Source: Halogranum gelatinilyticum (GTDB taxonomy: Archaea > Halobacteriota > Halobacteria > Halobacteriales > Haloferacaceae). Taken from it: a DNA stretch of 64,000 nucleotides. Under the pieces are notes generated by a model, which was not told the DNA's origin, made no database searches, and saw nothing but the letters and a program-made list of their open reading frames with translations. A program made the translations under genes and the position numbers. Location of the stretch: contig NZ_FNHL01000003.1 of NCBI RefSeq assembly GCF_900103715.1, forward strand, positions 310,001 to 374,000. Direction: 5' to 3'. Positions 23,886-32,648 of this stretch are shown here, one piece after another. Within the stretch, counting starts at the first letter, position 1; every line of letters begins with the position of its first letter.

Positions 23886-24260
23886 ATGAGCGTCGAGACA
23901 ACCTCGCTGGAGTCGATGGGCCGCGAACTCGGAAACGCCATCGCGGAGTCCCCCGAATACGAGCGGTTCGAGGAAGCCCGACAGGCCGTCGAAGACGACG
24001 ACGAAGCCCAGGAGAAGATCGAGGAGTTCGAACAGCTCCGCCAGGAGTTCATGATGGCCCGCCAGACCGGGCAGGCCAGCCAGGACAGTATGCGAGAGGT
24101 CCAGCGCGCACAGGAGCAGCTCCACCGACTGCCCGTGATGTCGGAGTATCTCGAAGCCAAGTCCGAACTCGAAGGCCGGCTCGAAGCCATCAACATGGCC
24201 ATCTCGGAGCCGCTCTCCGTCGACTTCGGCGGCGAAGCTGGCGGCTGCTGTCAGGATTAA
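23886..24260 (+). CDS. YlbF family regulator
   Basis: A 124-residue all-helical protein (YlbF/YmcA family, formerly DUF964) with the typical AIAESPEYERFEEARQAVEDD and EEFEQLRQEFMMARQTGQ helices. The C-terminus ends GGEAGGCCQD; paired cysteines fit the cluster-binding of some YlbF proteins, but this is inference. In Bacillus the family affects mRNA decay; the archaeal role is unknown. Strong hairpins follow its stop codon. Confidence 0.8.
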   Translation: MSVETTSLESMGRELGNAIAESPEYERFEEARQAVEDDDEAQEKIEEFEQLRQEFMMARQTGQASQDSMREVQRAQEQLHRLPVMSEYLEAKSELEGRLEAINMAISEPLSVDFGGEAGGCCQD

Positions 24261-24267
24261 ATACGAC

Positions 24268-24325
24268 CTTTTTCTCCGGGGGGTTCGCGAGCGCCTTCGG
24301 CGCTCGCTCAACCCCCGGTAAAAAG
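24268..24325. terminator. Large compound hairpin after ylbF
   Basis: An inner perfect 9-bp stem with a TTC loop (24287-24295, 24299-24307) sits within an outer stem CCGGGGGGTT/AACCCCCGG (24276-24285, 24310-24318). Flanking TTTTT and AAAAA runs extend the pairing. It may terminate transcription or stabilise the 3' end. Confidence 0.5.
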
Positions 24326-24339
24326 CTCGAGCAAAAAGG

Positions 24340-24373
24340 CCGCGAGACTCGGCTCTTCGAGCCTCGCTCGCGG
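24340..24373. repeat. Second hairpin CCGCGAG...CTCGCGG
   Basis: Outer 7-bp arms (24340-24346, 24367-24373) enclose an inner GGCTC-TTC-GAGCC hairpin. Together with the previous element it fills the spacer ahead of the tandem array. Confidence 0.45.
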
Positions 24374-24387
24374 TACAGTGTGCTTGA

Positions 24388-24475
24388 CCGCACAGCAACT
24401 GCACGACAACTGCACGACAACTGCACAGCGACCCCACAGCGACCGCACCGCGACCCCACAGCGACTGTACCGCCA
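24388..24475. repeat. Eight tandem copies of an 11-bp unit (iteron-like)
   Basis: Units such as CTGCACGACAA, CTGCACAGCGA and CCCCACAGCGA repeat every 11 bases eight times, ending 54 bases before the MinD-like gene. The period is not a multiple of three and matches about one helical turn, so protein binding on one DNA face is more likely than coding. Confidence 0.7.
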
Positions 24476-24528
24476 CTACGGCGACCACCAGCCGAACCCT
24501 CAAATACGAGAACGGGGCCACCGACGGT

Positions 24529-25173
24529 ATGCTCGCAATCGCCGGAGGCAAGGGTGGCAGTGGGAAGACGACGACGACACTCGGGCTAGCGGCGGCACTC
24601 GACGGCCCGACGCTCGTCGTCGACGCCGACTGCGATATGCCGAACCTCCACGGGCTGGCCGGGGTCGACCGGACGCCCACGCTCGCCGCCGTCGCTGACG
24701 CCGACCCCGAGAGCGTCGCACACGACCACCCCGACGAGCCGGGAGTGACGGTGATACCCGCGCCGCGAAGTGACGAGGACGTGAGCGACATCGAACCGCT
24801 GTTGTCGCGGGCGGCGAGTGCCGAGAGGACGACGCTCGTCGACTGCCCCGCGGGAGCCAGCCCCGACGCGGTCGCGCCGCTCCGGGCGGCCGACGGCGTG
24901 CTCCTCGTCTCGCCGCTGTGTGCGGCCGCGTTGCGCGACACGGCGAAGACGGCCGCGATGTCCCGTGAGTTGGGGACGCCCGTCGTCGGCGCGGTTCTGA
25001 CGCGGACCCGGCTGAAACCGGACGGCGTGAGCGACCTGTTGGGCTGTCGAATCCTCGCGGCGGTGCCGTCGGTTCGGCCGCCGGTTCTGCAGACAGCTGT
25101 CGTGCGCTCGGCGTACGCGCGGCTTGCGTCCGCACTTCCTGTGGAGGAAGACCTAATACGCGCCACCGTTTAG
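24529..25173 (+). CDS. MinD/ParA-like ATPase
   Basis: A 214-residue deviant-Walker ATPase. The P-loop is AGGKGGSGKTTTT with the signature lysine, followed by VVDADCDMPNLHGL (switch I region) and TTLVDCPAGASPDAV (Walker B). It lacks a clear C-terminal amphipathic membrane-targeting helix, so MinD-type membrane cycling is not assured. It is nine bases ahead of a RecA-fold gene on the same strand, forming a two-gene unit behind the iteron-like array. Confidence 0.8.
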   Translation: MLAIAGGKGGSGKTTTTLGLAAALDGPTLVVDADCDMPNLHGLAGVDRTPTLAAVADADPESVAHDHPDEPGVTVIPAPRSDEDVSDIEPLLSRAASAERTTLVDCPAGASPDAVAPLRAADGVLLVSPLCAAALRDTAKTAAMSRELGTPVVGAVLTRTRLKPDGVSDLLGCRILAAVPSVRPPVLQTAVVRSAYARLASALPVEEDLIRATV

Positions 25174-25182
25174 CACGGACGT

Positions 25183-25809
25183 ATGGCTAACCGCCTGCCG
25201 ACCGGGATCACGGTACTCGACCGACGGCTCGGTGGCGGTATCCCGCCCGGCAGTATCGTCCTCCTCGAAGCCCCTCCCGCGAGCCAGTCGGAACTGTTCC
25301 TCTACGAGTTCACGGCGACCAGAGGGACGCTCTACATGACGACGGTTCGCTCGCAGGCAGCCGTGTCGGACGCGTTCGACCGCGCGAACACCCGCGTCGG
25401 CAGTCCGACGATCCGCGACATCGGCAGCGACGCCCCGTTGGACCACGCCAACCGACTCGTGGGCGCGCTCCCCGACAGCGCGAACCTCATCGTCGACGTG
25501 GCGGACGTGCTCGAACGGTCCGAGCCGGCACGGTACAGAAGCTTCCTCAACGAACTCCAGACACAGATGGTCAACACCGGCGGGCTCGCCGTCTTACACG
25601 CGATGAAGGGCCACCACCCGCCCGAGAACCGCGATGTCACCCGCCACATGGCCGACGTCGTGTTCGACCTGCAGACGGACATTCAGGGCCAAGAGATCAT
25701 CAACCGCCTCGCCGTCCCGAAGTTCCGTGGCGGGGCTGCGATGGACGAGACCATCAAGCTCAAACTCGGCGAGCAGGTCACCGTCGACACCAGCCGCGAC
25801 ATCGCCTGA
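25183..25809 (+). CDS. RAD55/KaiC-like RecA-fold protein lacking the P-loop
   Basis: A 208-residue RecA-superfamily protein. PTGITVLDRRLGGGIPPGSIV is the classical KaiC/RadA opening. The following Walker A, normally GPPGTGKT, reads APPASQSE (residues 30-37), so the nucleotide-binding lysine and Ser/Thr are gone. A Walker-B-like LIVDVADVLE remains. It probably does not hydrolyse ATP in the usual way and may act as an adaptor for the MinD-like ATPase upstream. I recall similar 'HTR-like' proteins in haloarchaea. Confidence 0.7.
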   Translation: MANRLPTGITVLDRRLGGGIPPGSIVLLEAPPASQSELFLYEFTATRGTLYMTTVRSQAAVSDAFDRANTRVGSPTIRDIGSDAPLDHANRLVGALPDSANLIVDVADVLERSEPARYRSFLNELQTQMVNTGGLAVLHAMKGHHPPENRDVTRHMADVVFDLQTDIQGQEIINRLAVPKFRGGAAMDETIKLKLGEQVTVDTSRDIA

Positions 25810-25817
25810 TTTGGGTT

Positions 25818-26090
25818 TTAGAGCGCGACGTAGCCGAGCACCGCGAGCGTTGTCACGACGATGAGCGCGGCCCACGTCCGCACCGCCGCCAGCGGGCTGC
25901 CCTCGACGCTCTTCTTCACGAAGAGGTAGACGAAGTACGGAGCGATGGGGACGAGTCGGACGACGACACTCGTCGACTGTCCCAGACCGAACCGGAGGAC
26001 GAGCGAGAGACCGATGGTGCAGGCGGCGGCGACGAGCGCGACCCAGAGGTCGTCGGGAATCGCGAGTTCGGTGTCCGTGTCGGTATCCAT
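25818..26090 (-). CDS. Small membrane protein (three helices)
   Basis: A 90-residue protein with an acidic N-terminus and three hydrophobic helices (LWVALVAAACTIGLSLVL, LVPIAPYFVYLFV, WAALIVVTTLAVLGYVAL). No motif suggests a function. It is convergent with the RecA-fold gene. Confidence 0.6.
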   Translation of the reverse strand: MDTDTDTELAIPDDLWVALVAAACTIGLSLVLRFGLGQSTSVVVRLVPIAPYFVYLFVKKSVEGSPLAAVRTWAALIVVTTLAVLGYVAL

Positions 26091-26165
26091 ATCTACGGCT
26101 GCTCGGGTGACGCTAAAGAAAACAGTGATTGGGAGTCGCGCGTCGAGCGCGTCGAAGGGACCGAG

Positions 26166-27116
26166 TTACTCTTCGGTCTCGTCGAGTTCGTCGACGATCT
26201 CGTCGGCGTCGATGTCGACGTCGTCGAGGGCGTCCTCGATGTCGCCTGCGCCAGCACCGCCGGCGCCGCCCATCATACCGCCCATGCCGCCCATCATGCC
26301 GCCGGAGCCGTCGATGGTCTCCTGAACGATGACGCGGTCGACACCCAGCCGCTGGATGACGTCCTGCGCGATCTGCTGCTTGGAGAACATCCACTGCTGG
26401 TTCATCGTCATCTGCGGCGTGGCCTCGATGTAGAGCGTCTCCTTCTCGACGATGACGGTCTCGATCTCGTCCTCTCCGTCCTCGTCGTCGGATTCGACGA
26501 GCTGCTCCTCTTCGACCTCGTCCGTGTCGATCCAGACCTCCGGCGACTGCTGGAGGTACATCCCGAGCAGACCCTGGGCCTGCTCCTCGCGGTCGTCGAC
26601 GATCTCGACGATCTCGTAGTCGTATTCGAGGTCCTCACCCGCGAGCGGGTGGTTGAAGTCGACGCGTGCGCGGCCGCCGATGATGGTCTCCAGTCGACCC
26701 TGCTCGCCGTCGATCTGGACCTGGGCACCGGGGTAGCGGTCGTCTTCCGCGATCTTGTCGGCGGCGACCGTCTTCACGTCGTCCGAGTCGAACTCGCCGA
26801 AGGCTTCCTCGGCGGGGATGTCGACGGTACCGGAGTCGCCGACGTCCTTGCCGATCAGGTCCTCGTCGACGCCCGGGAAGACGTGTCCTGCACCGACGAC
26901 GATGACGCGCGGGGCGAACTCGTAGTCGTCGTCGTCGATTCCGGCTTCCTCGGCGACGTCCTTCTTCGTCGTGTCGACGACGGTTTCGTCGTCTTTCGTA
27001 CGGACCGTGTAGTCCAGCTTGACGAAGTCGCCGTCCTGGATACCCGATTCTGTTGCTTCGACCTCTTCCTCGGCGTCCGGCGCGTCGGCCGTCTCCGCCT
27101 GCTGTTCGTCACTCAT
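26166..27116 (-). CDS. FKBP-type peptidyl-prolyl isomerase (SlyD-like, extended)
   Basis: A 316-residue prolyl isomerase/chaperone. After an acidic N-terminal extension, FVKLDYTVRTKDDETVVDTT begins the FKBP domain. VIVGAGHVFPGVDEDLIGKDVG and the insert-in-flap (IPAEEAFGEFDSDDV, RVDFNHPLAGEDLEYDYEI) are the SlyD-type features. A C-terminal ~130-residue archaeal extension ends with a Met/Gly-rich segment (GGMMGGMGGMMGG) and an acidic tail. The Met-rich stretch could bind hydrophobic clients or metal. Confidence 0.85.
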   Translation of the reverse strand: MSDEQQAETADAPDAEEEVEATESGIQDGDFVKLDYTVRTKDDETVVDTTKKDVAEEAGIDDDDYEFAPRVIVVGAGHVFPGVDEDLIGKDVGDSGTVDIPAEEAFGEFDSDDVKTVAADKIAEDDRYPGAQVQIDGEQGRLETIIGGRARVDFNHPLAGEDLEYDYEIVEIVDDREEQAQGLLGMYLQQSPEVWIDTDEVEEEQLVESDDEDGEDEIETVIVEKETLYIEATPQMTMNQQWMFSKQQIAQDVIQRLGVDRVIVQETIDGSGGMMGGMGGMMGGAGGAGAGDIEDALDDVDIDADEIVDELDETEE

Positions 27117-27330
27117 AGTTGCTATGTCTCTCGTGCTACCCTTAAGAATCACGTTTCGGACCGCCCGTACGGGTGGCGTCGCTGGCGCGGAAACAGCGGG
27201 GTGAGCGGCGGCGACGACGCGGAAAACTGATGGGTGGCCGGCAGCAGCGACGCCGACGCCGACAGTCGGAGCGACCGGCCGTAGCGGACCGAAGGCCACG
27301 TTTTTCCCGCGGCGTCGCCTCCGCCGAGAT

Positions 27331-27885
27331 ATGTACGAGGTCGAAGTGAAGCTCCGTGCGGACCACGACGACGTCCGGGCGCGGCTGAGGGAGTTGGACG
27401 CCGACCACGTCGCCAGCGTCGAACAGGTCGACACCTACTACGACGCGCCGCACCGGGATTTCGCCGAGACGGACGAGGCCCTGCGGCTGCGACGGGAGAC
27501 CGACACCGAGACGGGCGAGACGACGACCAAGGTCACCTACAAGGGACCGCTCGTCGACAGCGAGTCGAAGACGCGACAGGAGTTCGAGACGGGCGTCGCC
27601 GACGACGAGGCGATGGGCGGCGTCTTCGACGGGCTGGGCTTCGAACCTGCCGCCGTCGTCGAGAAAGAGCGCGACTTCTACGCTGTTGACGGCTACACCG
27701 TGACTCTCGACCACGTCTCGGGACTCGGCGAGTTCGCCGAAGTCGAACGCGAGGTCGAGGAGAGTGAACTGGACGAGGCGCGCGAGGGTGCCTTCGCCGT
27801 CCTCCGCGACCTCGGGCTGGATCCCGACGAGCAAATCAGGACCTCCTATCTCGGCCTGTTGCTGGCCGAGAATGCCCCACAGTAA
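27331..27885 (+). CDS. cyaB: CYTH domain protein (CyaB / class IV adenylate cyclase type)
   Basis: A 184-residue CYTH (triphosphate tunnel metalloenzyme) protein. The ExExK signature is at the very N-terminus (YEVEVKLRA). DTYYDAPHRDFAETDEALRLR, TYKGPLVDSESKTRQEFE and VTLDHVSGLGEFAEVE are the other tunnel blocks. Archaeal members may hydrolyse inorganic or organic triphosphates; cAMP formation is unproven. Confidence 0.85.
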   Translation: MYEVEVKLRADHDDVRARLRELDADHVASVEQVDTYYDAPHRDFAETDEALRLRRETDTETGETTTKVTYKGPLVDSESKTRQEFETGVADDEAMGGVFDGLGFEPAAVVEKERDFYAVDGYTVTLDHVSGLGEFAEVEREVEESELDEAREGAFAVLRDLGLDPDEQIRTSYLGLLLAENAPQ

Positions 27886-27944
27886 TTACTCGGGCGTCAG
27901 GTGTTTCCGCAAGTTATAGCACCTCCCCTCACCAAGCGCGAGTA

Positions 27945-29177
27945 ATGACCGAGCGGAACATCCAAGTCGCGGAACTCGACCGCCGCGCCGTCGAAGACCA
28001 AGAGGTCGAAATCGTCGAGCGAAAGGGTATCGGCCATCCGGACTCCATCTGTGACGGCATCGCCGAACACGTCTCGAAGGCTATCGCACAGGCCTATCTC
28101 GACCGCGTCGGCAAAGTCCTCCACTACAACACCGACGAGACGCAGCTCGTCGCCGGGACAGCGTACCAGGAGTGGGCCGAAACGGGCCAGCCCGGAGCCG
28201 AGAAGGGCGGCGAGGTCATCGAACCCATCTACATCCTCGTCGTCGGCCGCGCGACGAAGGAGTACCAGGGCACGAACATCCCCGTCGACTCCATCGCGCT
28301 CAAGGCCGCCCGCGAGTATCTCGGCGAGCACTTCCCCGCGCTCGACCTCGAGACGGACGTCATCATCGACGTCAAACTCGGCGAGGGCAGCGGCGACCTC
28401 CAGACCGTCTTCGGCGAGGAAGGCACCCAAATTCCGATGGCCAACGACACGAGTTTCGGCGTCGGCCACGCCCCTCTCACCGAGACCGAGCAGATCGTCT
28501 ACAACGCCGAACGCGAACTGAACACGACCTTCCACGAGTCCCACCCCGCACTCGGCCAGGACGTGAAGATCATGGGCAAGCGCGAGGGCGACGAGATCGA
28601 CATCACCGTCGCCGCCGCGATGGTCGACCAGCATCTCTCCGGCATCGAGGAGTACGCAGAGACGGTCGAGGCCGTCCGCGAGTTCGTCACCGACCTCGCA
28701 CAGACCTACACCGACCGCAAGGTCACCGTCGAGGTCAACACCGCCGACGACCTCGAAAACGAGTCCTACTATCTGACCCACACCGGCACGTCCGCCGAGC
28801 AGGGTGACGACGGCTCCGTCGGCCGCGGCAACCGTGCCAACGGCCTCATCACGCCGAACCGGCCGATGAGCATGGAAGCGACGTCGGGCAAGAACCCCGT
28901 CAACCACATCGGGAAGATCTACAACCTCCTCTCGACCGACATCGCCGAGACCGTCGTCAGCGAGGTCGACGGCATCCGCGACCTCCAGGTCCGGCTCTTG
29001 AGTCAGATCGGCCGCCCCATCGACGAGCCGCACGTCGCCGACGCGCAGGTCATCACCGAGGAGGGCGTCGCCGTCTCGGACGTCGAAGCCGAAATCCGCG
29101 AAGTCGTCGACGAGAAACTCGCGAACGTCACCGACGTGACCCGACAGGTCATCGAGGGCGACATCTCGACGTTCTAA
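27945..29177 (+). CDS. mat: Archaeal S-adenosylmethionine synthetase
   Basis: A 410-residue archaeal-type methionine adenosyltransferase, which makes SAM from methionine and [42 protein letters not shown] and [23 protein letters not shown]-like segments are characteristic. It differs from bacterial MetK and has the family length. It is followed after 25 bases by thiI on the same strand. Confidence 0.95.
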   Translation: MTERNIQVAELDRRAVEDQEVEIVERKGIGHPDSICDGIAEHVSKAIAQAYLDRVGKVLHYNTDETQLVAGTAYQEWAETGQPGAEKGGEVIEPIYILVVGRATKEYQGTNIPVDSIALKAAREYLGEHFPALDLETDVIIDVKLGEGSGDLQTVFGEEGTQIPMANDTSFGVGHAPLTETEQIVYNAERELNTTFHESHPALGQDVKIMGKREGDEIDITVAAAMVDQHLSGIEEYAETVEAVREFVTDLAQTYTDRKVTVEVNTADDLENESYYLTHTGTSAEQGDDGSVGRGNRANGLITPNRPMSMEATSGKNPVNHIGKIYNLLSTDIAETVVSEVDGIRDLQVRLLSQIGRPIDEPHVADAQVITEEGVAVSDVEAEIREVVDEKLANVTDVTRQVIEGDISTF

Positions 29178-29202
29178 GTACCCCAACCGACTTCTCTCCG
29201 GT

Positions 29203-30381
29203 ATGGAACACGGCCGGGGCACCGTGCTCGTCCGCTACGGCGAGATCGGGACCAAGAGTTCGAAGGTCCGCATCGACATGGAGCGGCTGCTCCGCGACAA
29301 CCTCGAATCGATGCTCGCCTCACGCGGCGTCGACGCGACGGTCGACCACGAGTGGTCGCGGCTGCTCGTCCGTACCGACAGCCCCGACAAGACCGACGCC
29401 GCCTGCGACGCCGCTTGCGACACCTTCGGCGTCGTCTCGGCCAGTCCGGCCCGGAGCGTCGCGCCGACGGCCGAGACCATCTACGACGCGCTCCGCGACG
29501 CCGCGGCCGACCACCCCGACGGCGCGACGTTCGCCGTGCGGGCGAAGCGCGCCGGAACCGAGGACGAACATCCGTTCACCAGCCGCGACCTCGAACGCGA
29601 GGGCGGAAGCGTCGTCGAAGCCGAGACGGGAGCAGGGGTGGACCTCGACGACCCCGACCGGACCTACTACGTCGAGTGCCGCGCCGAGGAGGCGTTCGTC
29701 TTCACGGAGAAACGCTCGGGACCGGGCGGGCTTCCGCTCGGGACGCAGGGGACCGCGGTCGTCCTTCTCAGCGGCGGACTCGACTCGCCGGTCGCTGCCT
29801 GGGAGATGATGAAACGCGGCTGTTCGATTATTCCCGTCTACGTCGACCTCGGCGAGTACGGCGGCGTCGACCACCAGGCGCGGGCACTGTCGACGGTCGG
29901 CGAACTCGCTCGCTACGCGCCGGAGCGCGACCTCTCGTTGCGCATCGCGCCCGCGGGCGACATCGTCGAGACGCTGATGAGCGAGGTCGGTGCGACGCGG
30001 ATGCTCTCCCTGCGGCGCGTCATGCTCCGCATCGGCGAAGCCGTCGCCCGCGAGGTCGGCGCGCACTCGGTCGTCACAGGCGAGTCGCTCGGACAGAAGT
30101 CGAGTCAGACGGGAGGCAACCTCGCGGCGACCGACGTCGCCGTCGATCTGCCGGTCCACCGGCCGCTGCTCACGCGGGACAAGACCGACATCGTCGACCA
30201 GGCGCGGGAGATCGGAACGTTCGACGACTCGACGATCACCGTCGGCTGCGAGCAGGTCGCCCCCTCCCATCCCGAGACGAACGCGACGCCCGAGGAGGTC
30301 GCGGCCGCCGAGCCGGCAGACCTACTGGCGCGTGCCGACGCTGTCGGGCGAACCGTCGAGGTCGTCGCGCCGGACAGATAG
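29203..30381 (+). CDS. thiI: tRNA 4-thiouridine synthase ThiI
   Basis: A 392-residue ThiI. The order is an N-terminal ferredoxin-like/THUMP region (1-165, LVRYGEIGTKSSKVRIDMERLL) and then a PP-loop pyrophosphatase domain (LLSGGLDSPVAAWEMMKRG). The C-terminal rhodanese domain of E. coli ThiI is absent, as in most archaea. It activates uridine-8 of tRNA for sulfur transfer and may serve thiamine thiazole formation. Two TenA genes lie 18 kb away. Confidence 0.9.
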   Translation: MEHGRGTVLVRYGEIGTKSSKVRIDMERLLRDNLESMLASRGVDATVDHEWSRLLVRTDSPDKTDAACDAACDTFGVVSASPARSVAPTAETIYDALRDAAADHPDGATFAVRAKRAGTEDEHPFTSRDLEREGGSVVEAETGAGVDLDDPDRTYYVECRAEEAFVFTEKRSGPGGLPLGTQGTAVVLLSGGLDSPVAAWEMMKRGCSIIPVYVDLGEYGGVDHQARALSTVGELARYAPERDLSLRIAPAGDIVETLMSEVGATRMLSLRRVMLRIGEAVAREVGAHSVVTGESLGQKSSQTGGNLAATDVAVDLPVHRPLLTRDKTDIVDQAREIGTFDDSTITVGCEQVAPSHPETNATPEEVAAAEPADLLARADAVGRTVEVVAPDR

Positions 30382-30438
30382 CGAAGACGGACTGTCTGCC
30401 CCAAAACTATTTAGACTAGTGTGTTAACTGTTGTCACC

Positions 30439-30696
30439 ATGTCGAAATCGAGTCGCGGGAAGCGGGTCCGTCATCTGGGACCCGACTGGACCGTCCAACA
30501 GGTCGCAAAGCGTTCGCTCAGCGGAGACGAGACCGAGCCGTGCAGCCAGTGTGGCACGCCGGTCGTCCTCAGAGAGCCGCACCACCGCGTCGACGTCGCC
30601 CGAGACGTCGACCTGATGGGTCGGCGGCTCCGGTCGGAACACCAACAGCTCACCTTCTGCGACGCCGACTGTGCCGACGACTGGCTCGGCCGCTAA
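30439..30696 (+). CDS. Small zinc-finger-like protein
   Basis: An 85-residue protein with two cysteine pairs: CSQCG near residue 35 and FCDADCADDW near the C-terminus. The arrangement fits a treble-clef-like zinc site common among small haloarchaeal proteins. TATA-like ACTATTTAG (30406-30414) gives leaderless spacing to ATG 30439. The function is unknown. Confidence 0.65.
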   Translation: MSKSSRGKRVRHLGPDWTVQQVAKRSLSGDETEPCSQCGTPVVLREPHHRVDVARDVDLMGRRLRSEHQQLTFCDADCADDWLGR

Positions 30697-30747
30697 GCTG
30701 ACCCCCGACCCGCAACCCCTTTAGCACGGCCTGCCGACACTCAGTGC

Positions 30748-31197
30748 GTGACGCGGGTCTGTCTCGTCGGCGCGGCTGACGTCGACCTCAAATACGAACT
30801 GCTCTCCAGAGAGACTGCCCGTGCGGCACTCTCGACCTACGACCTCTCGGAACCCTTCGCCAACTCGCTGGCACTCGACACCGTGAGCGTCGGCGCGGCG
30901 GTCTCGCTGCTCAACGACCTCAACTGGTATCTCGTCCGCTACGTCGACACCGCGCTCGTCCGCGAGCCGAGCATCGACGGCGACGAGTGGCTCTCGCGGA
31001 CACTCGCGACGGCGATTCGGGAAGGCGAGGTCGACGCCGCAGAGACCGGCACTCTGCTCAAGGTCTACGGCGTCGTCGACGACGAACTCGTCGAGCCGAT
31101 GTTCCTCACGCGCGTCGACGGCGAGATTCCCGACTACGACCTCCGCGACGTCGACGACACCGTCGTCGTCCGCGTGACCGAAGAAGAGTTTCGATAG
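30748..31197 (+). CDS. DUF5804 family protein
   Basis: A 149-residue protein whose opening (MTRVCLVGAADVDLKYELLSRETAR) and LLNDLNWYLVRYV segment match the haloarchaeal DUF5804 family as I recall it. The start codon is GTG. The function is unknown. It converges on cysK, ending one base from its stop. Confidence 0.65.
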   Translation: MTRVCLVGAADVDLKYELLSRETARAALSTYDLSEPFANSLALDTVSVGAAVSLLNDLNWYLVRYVDTALVREPSIDGDEWLSRTLATAIREGEVDAAETGTLLKVYGVVDDELVEPMFLTRVDGEIPDYDLRDVDDTVVVRVTEEEFR

Positions 31198-31198
31198 C

Positions 31199-32119
31199 TT
31201 AGTCGAACAGCCCGGTCGACATATACCGCTCGCCGGAGTCCCAGTAGACCGTGACGACGAGCGGTTCTTCCGCTCTCTCCGAGCCGACGCCGTCCTCGAC
31301 CAGCCGCCCGGCGACCTGCTTGGCCGCGAGGTTCGACGCGCCGCTGGACTGGCCGACGAGGATACCCTCCTCGCGGGCGAGGCGACGACACTCTTCTTCG
31401 GCCTCGTCGATGGAGACGGTTATCACGTCGTCGAGCAGGTCGCGCTCGAGGTTCGGGCTGACGAAGCCCGGACCCATCCCCTGGAAGCTGTCGCCCTCCG
31501 GCTCTCGGCCGGAGAGGACCGCGCTGTCCTCGGGTTCGACGGCGACGATTTCGAGCTCCGGGAACTCCTCGCGCAGCCGACGGCCGATGCCCGAGATGGT
31601 GCCGCCGGTACCGACGCCCGCGACGAGCGCGTCGACCGTGCGGTCGCCGACCTGCTCGACGATCTCTTCGCCCGTCGTCCGGTAGTGTGCCTCCGGGTTG
31701 GCGGGGTTTTCGAACTGCCGGAGCTGGACCGCGCCCTCTCCTTCCTCGATCTCGTCGGCGCGGTCTTTCGCGTCGGAGATGTCGCCCTCGACGAGCACCA
31801 GTTCCGCGCCGTAGGCCTTCATGATCTCCCGACGCTCGGGTGACTTCGAGGCGGGCATGACGATTTTCACGTCGTAACCCTTCGCCGCGCCGACGACCGA
31901 GATCCCGATGCCCGTGTTGCCGCTCGTCGGTTCGACGATGGTGTCGCCCGGCTGGAGTGTCCCGTCGCGTTCGGCCGTCTCGACCATCCACATCGCCGGG
32001 CGGTCCTTCGCGGACCCGCCGGGGTTCTTCGACTCGATCTTCGCGGCGACCGTCGCGCCCTCCGGTGCGTCCACCTGTACCAGCGGAGACCCGATGGCGT
32101 CGAGGATGCTCTCGTCCAT
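31199..32119 (-). CDS. cysK: Cysteine synthase (O-acetylserine sulfhydrylase family)
   Basis: A 306-residue fold-type II PLP enzyme. The PLP lysine is in NPGGSAKDRPA, the substrate loop is EPTSGNTGIG, and the phosphate-binding loop is GVGTGGTISGIG. QSSGASNLAAKQ holds the conserved Ser near the pyridine nitrogen. It should make cysteine from O-acetylserine (or phosphoserine) and sulfide. It is convergent with the DUF5804 gene and divergent from a thioredoxin-like gene. Confidence 0.85.
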   Translation of the reverse strand: MDESILDAIGSPLVQVDAPEGATVAAKIESKNPGGSAKDRPAMWMVETAERDGTLQPGDTIVEPTSGNTGIGISVVGAAKGYDVKIVMPASKSPERREIMKAYGAELVLVEGDISDAKDRADEIEEGEGAVQLRQFENPANPEAHYRTTGEEIVEQVGDRTVDALVAGVGTGGTISGIGRRLREEFPELEIVAVEPEDSAVLSGREPEGDSFQGMGPGFVSPNLERDLLDDVITVSIDEAEEECRRLAREEGILVGQSSGASNLAAKQVAGRLVEDGVGSERAEEPLVVTVYWDSGERYMSTGLFD

Positions 32120-32246
32120 TGCCTCTCGCTATTCGGTCGAGACTGAAAGCCGTAGCGACCCCGACGAAGTTTGGTGTGTGGACACGAAGCGGAGAAACGT
32201 CGCCGCCAACGCTCGGTTTTTCAGCGGGCGTCACGAAGGGAGGGCA

Positions 32247-32612
32247 ATGACGCTCGAAACGATGCAGCCGAACCAGACGTGGGACCCCGTCGCCTACGAG
32301 GACGCCGTCGCAACGCTCGGTGAGAAGGAGTACGTGTTCAAGGTCTGGGGCGGCGACTGGTGTAAGGACTGCCGCGCACAGCTGCCCGACTTCGCGGCCG
32401 CGCTCGACGCCGCTGGCGTCCCCGAGACGCGCATCGAGCACTTCCCCGTAGAGAAGGAAGACGACGGCTCGAAGACCGGTCCCGGCGTCGAAGAGTACGA
32501 CATCGAACTCATCCCGACGGTCGTCGTCGAGTTAGACGGAGAAGAAGTCGCCCGCTTCGTCGAGGAAGAGGACCTCCCCATCTCGGTCTATCTCGCCGAA
32601 CAGCTGGAGTAA
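32247..32612 (+). CDS. Thioredoxin-like protein with WCKDC active site
   Basis: A 121-residue thioredoxin-fold protein. The active site VWGGDWCKDCRAQLPDF replaces the usual WCGPC, and the cis-Pro loop is ELIPTVVVELDG. This KD dipeptide is unlike classical thioredoxin and suggests a different redox potential or partner. The AGGGAGGGC stretch before ATG 32247 could be a ribosome-binding site. Confidence 0.8.
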   Translation: MTLETMQPNQTWDPVAYEDAVATLGEKEYVFKVWGGDWCKDCRAQLPDFAAALDAAGVPETRIEHFPVEKEDDGSKTGPGVEEYDIELIPTVVVELDGEEVARFVEEEDLPISVYLAEQLE

Positions 32613-32648
32613 TTCGGGTCTCGCAGTTCTCGCAGACGAATCATCTTT

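Noticed and set aside
24240-24480. Possible CRISPR array because of regular repeats
   Set aside because: The units are 11 bp with no spacers, and no cas genes are present anywhere in the window.
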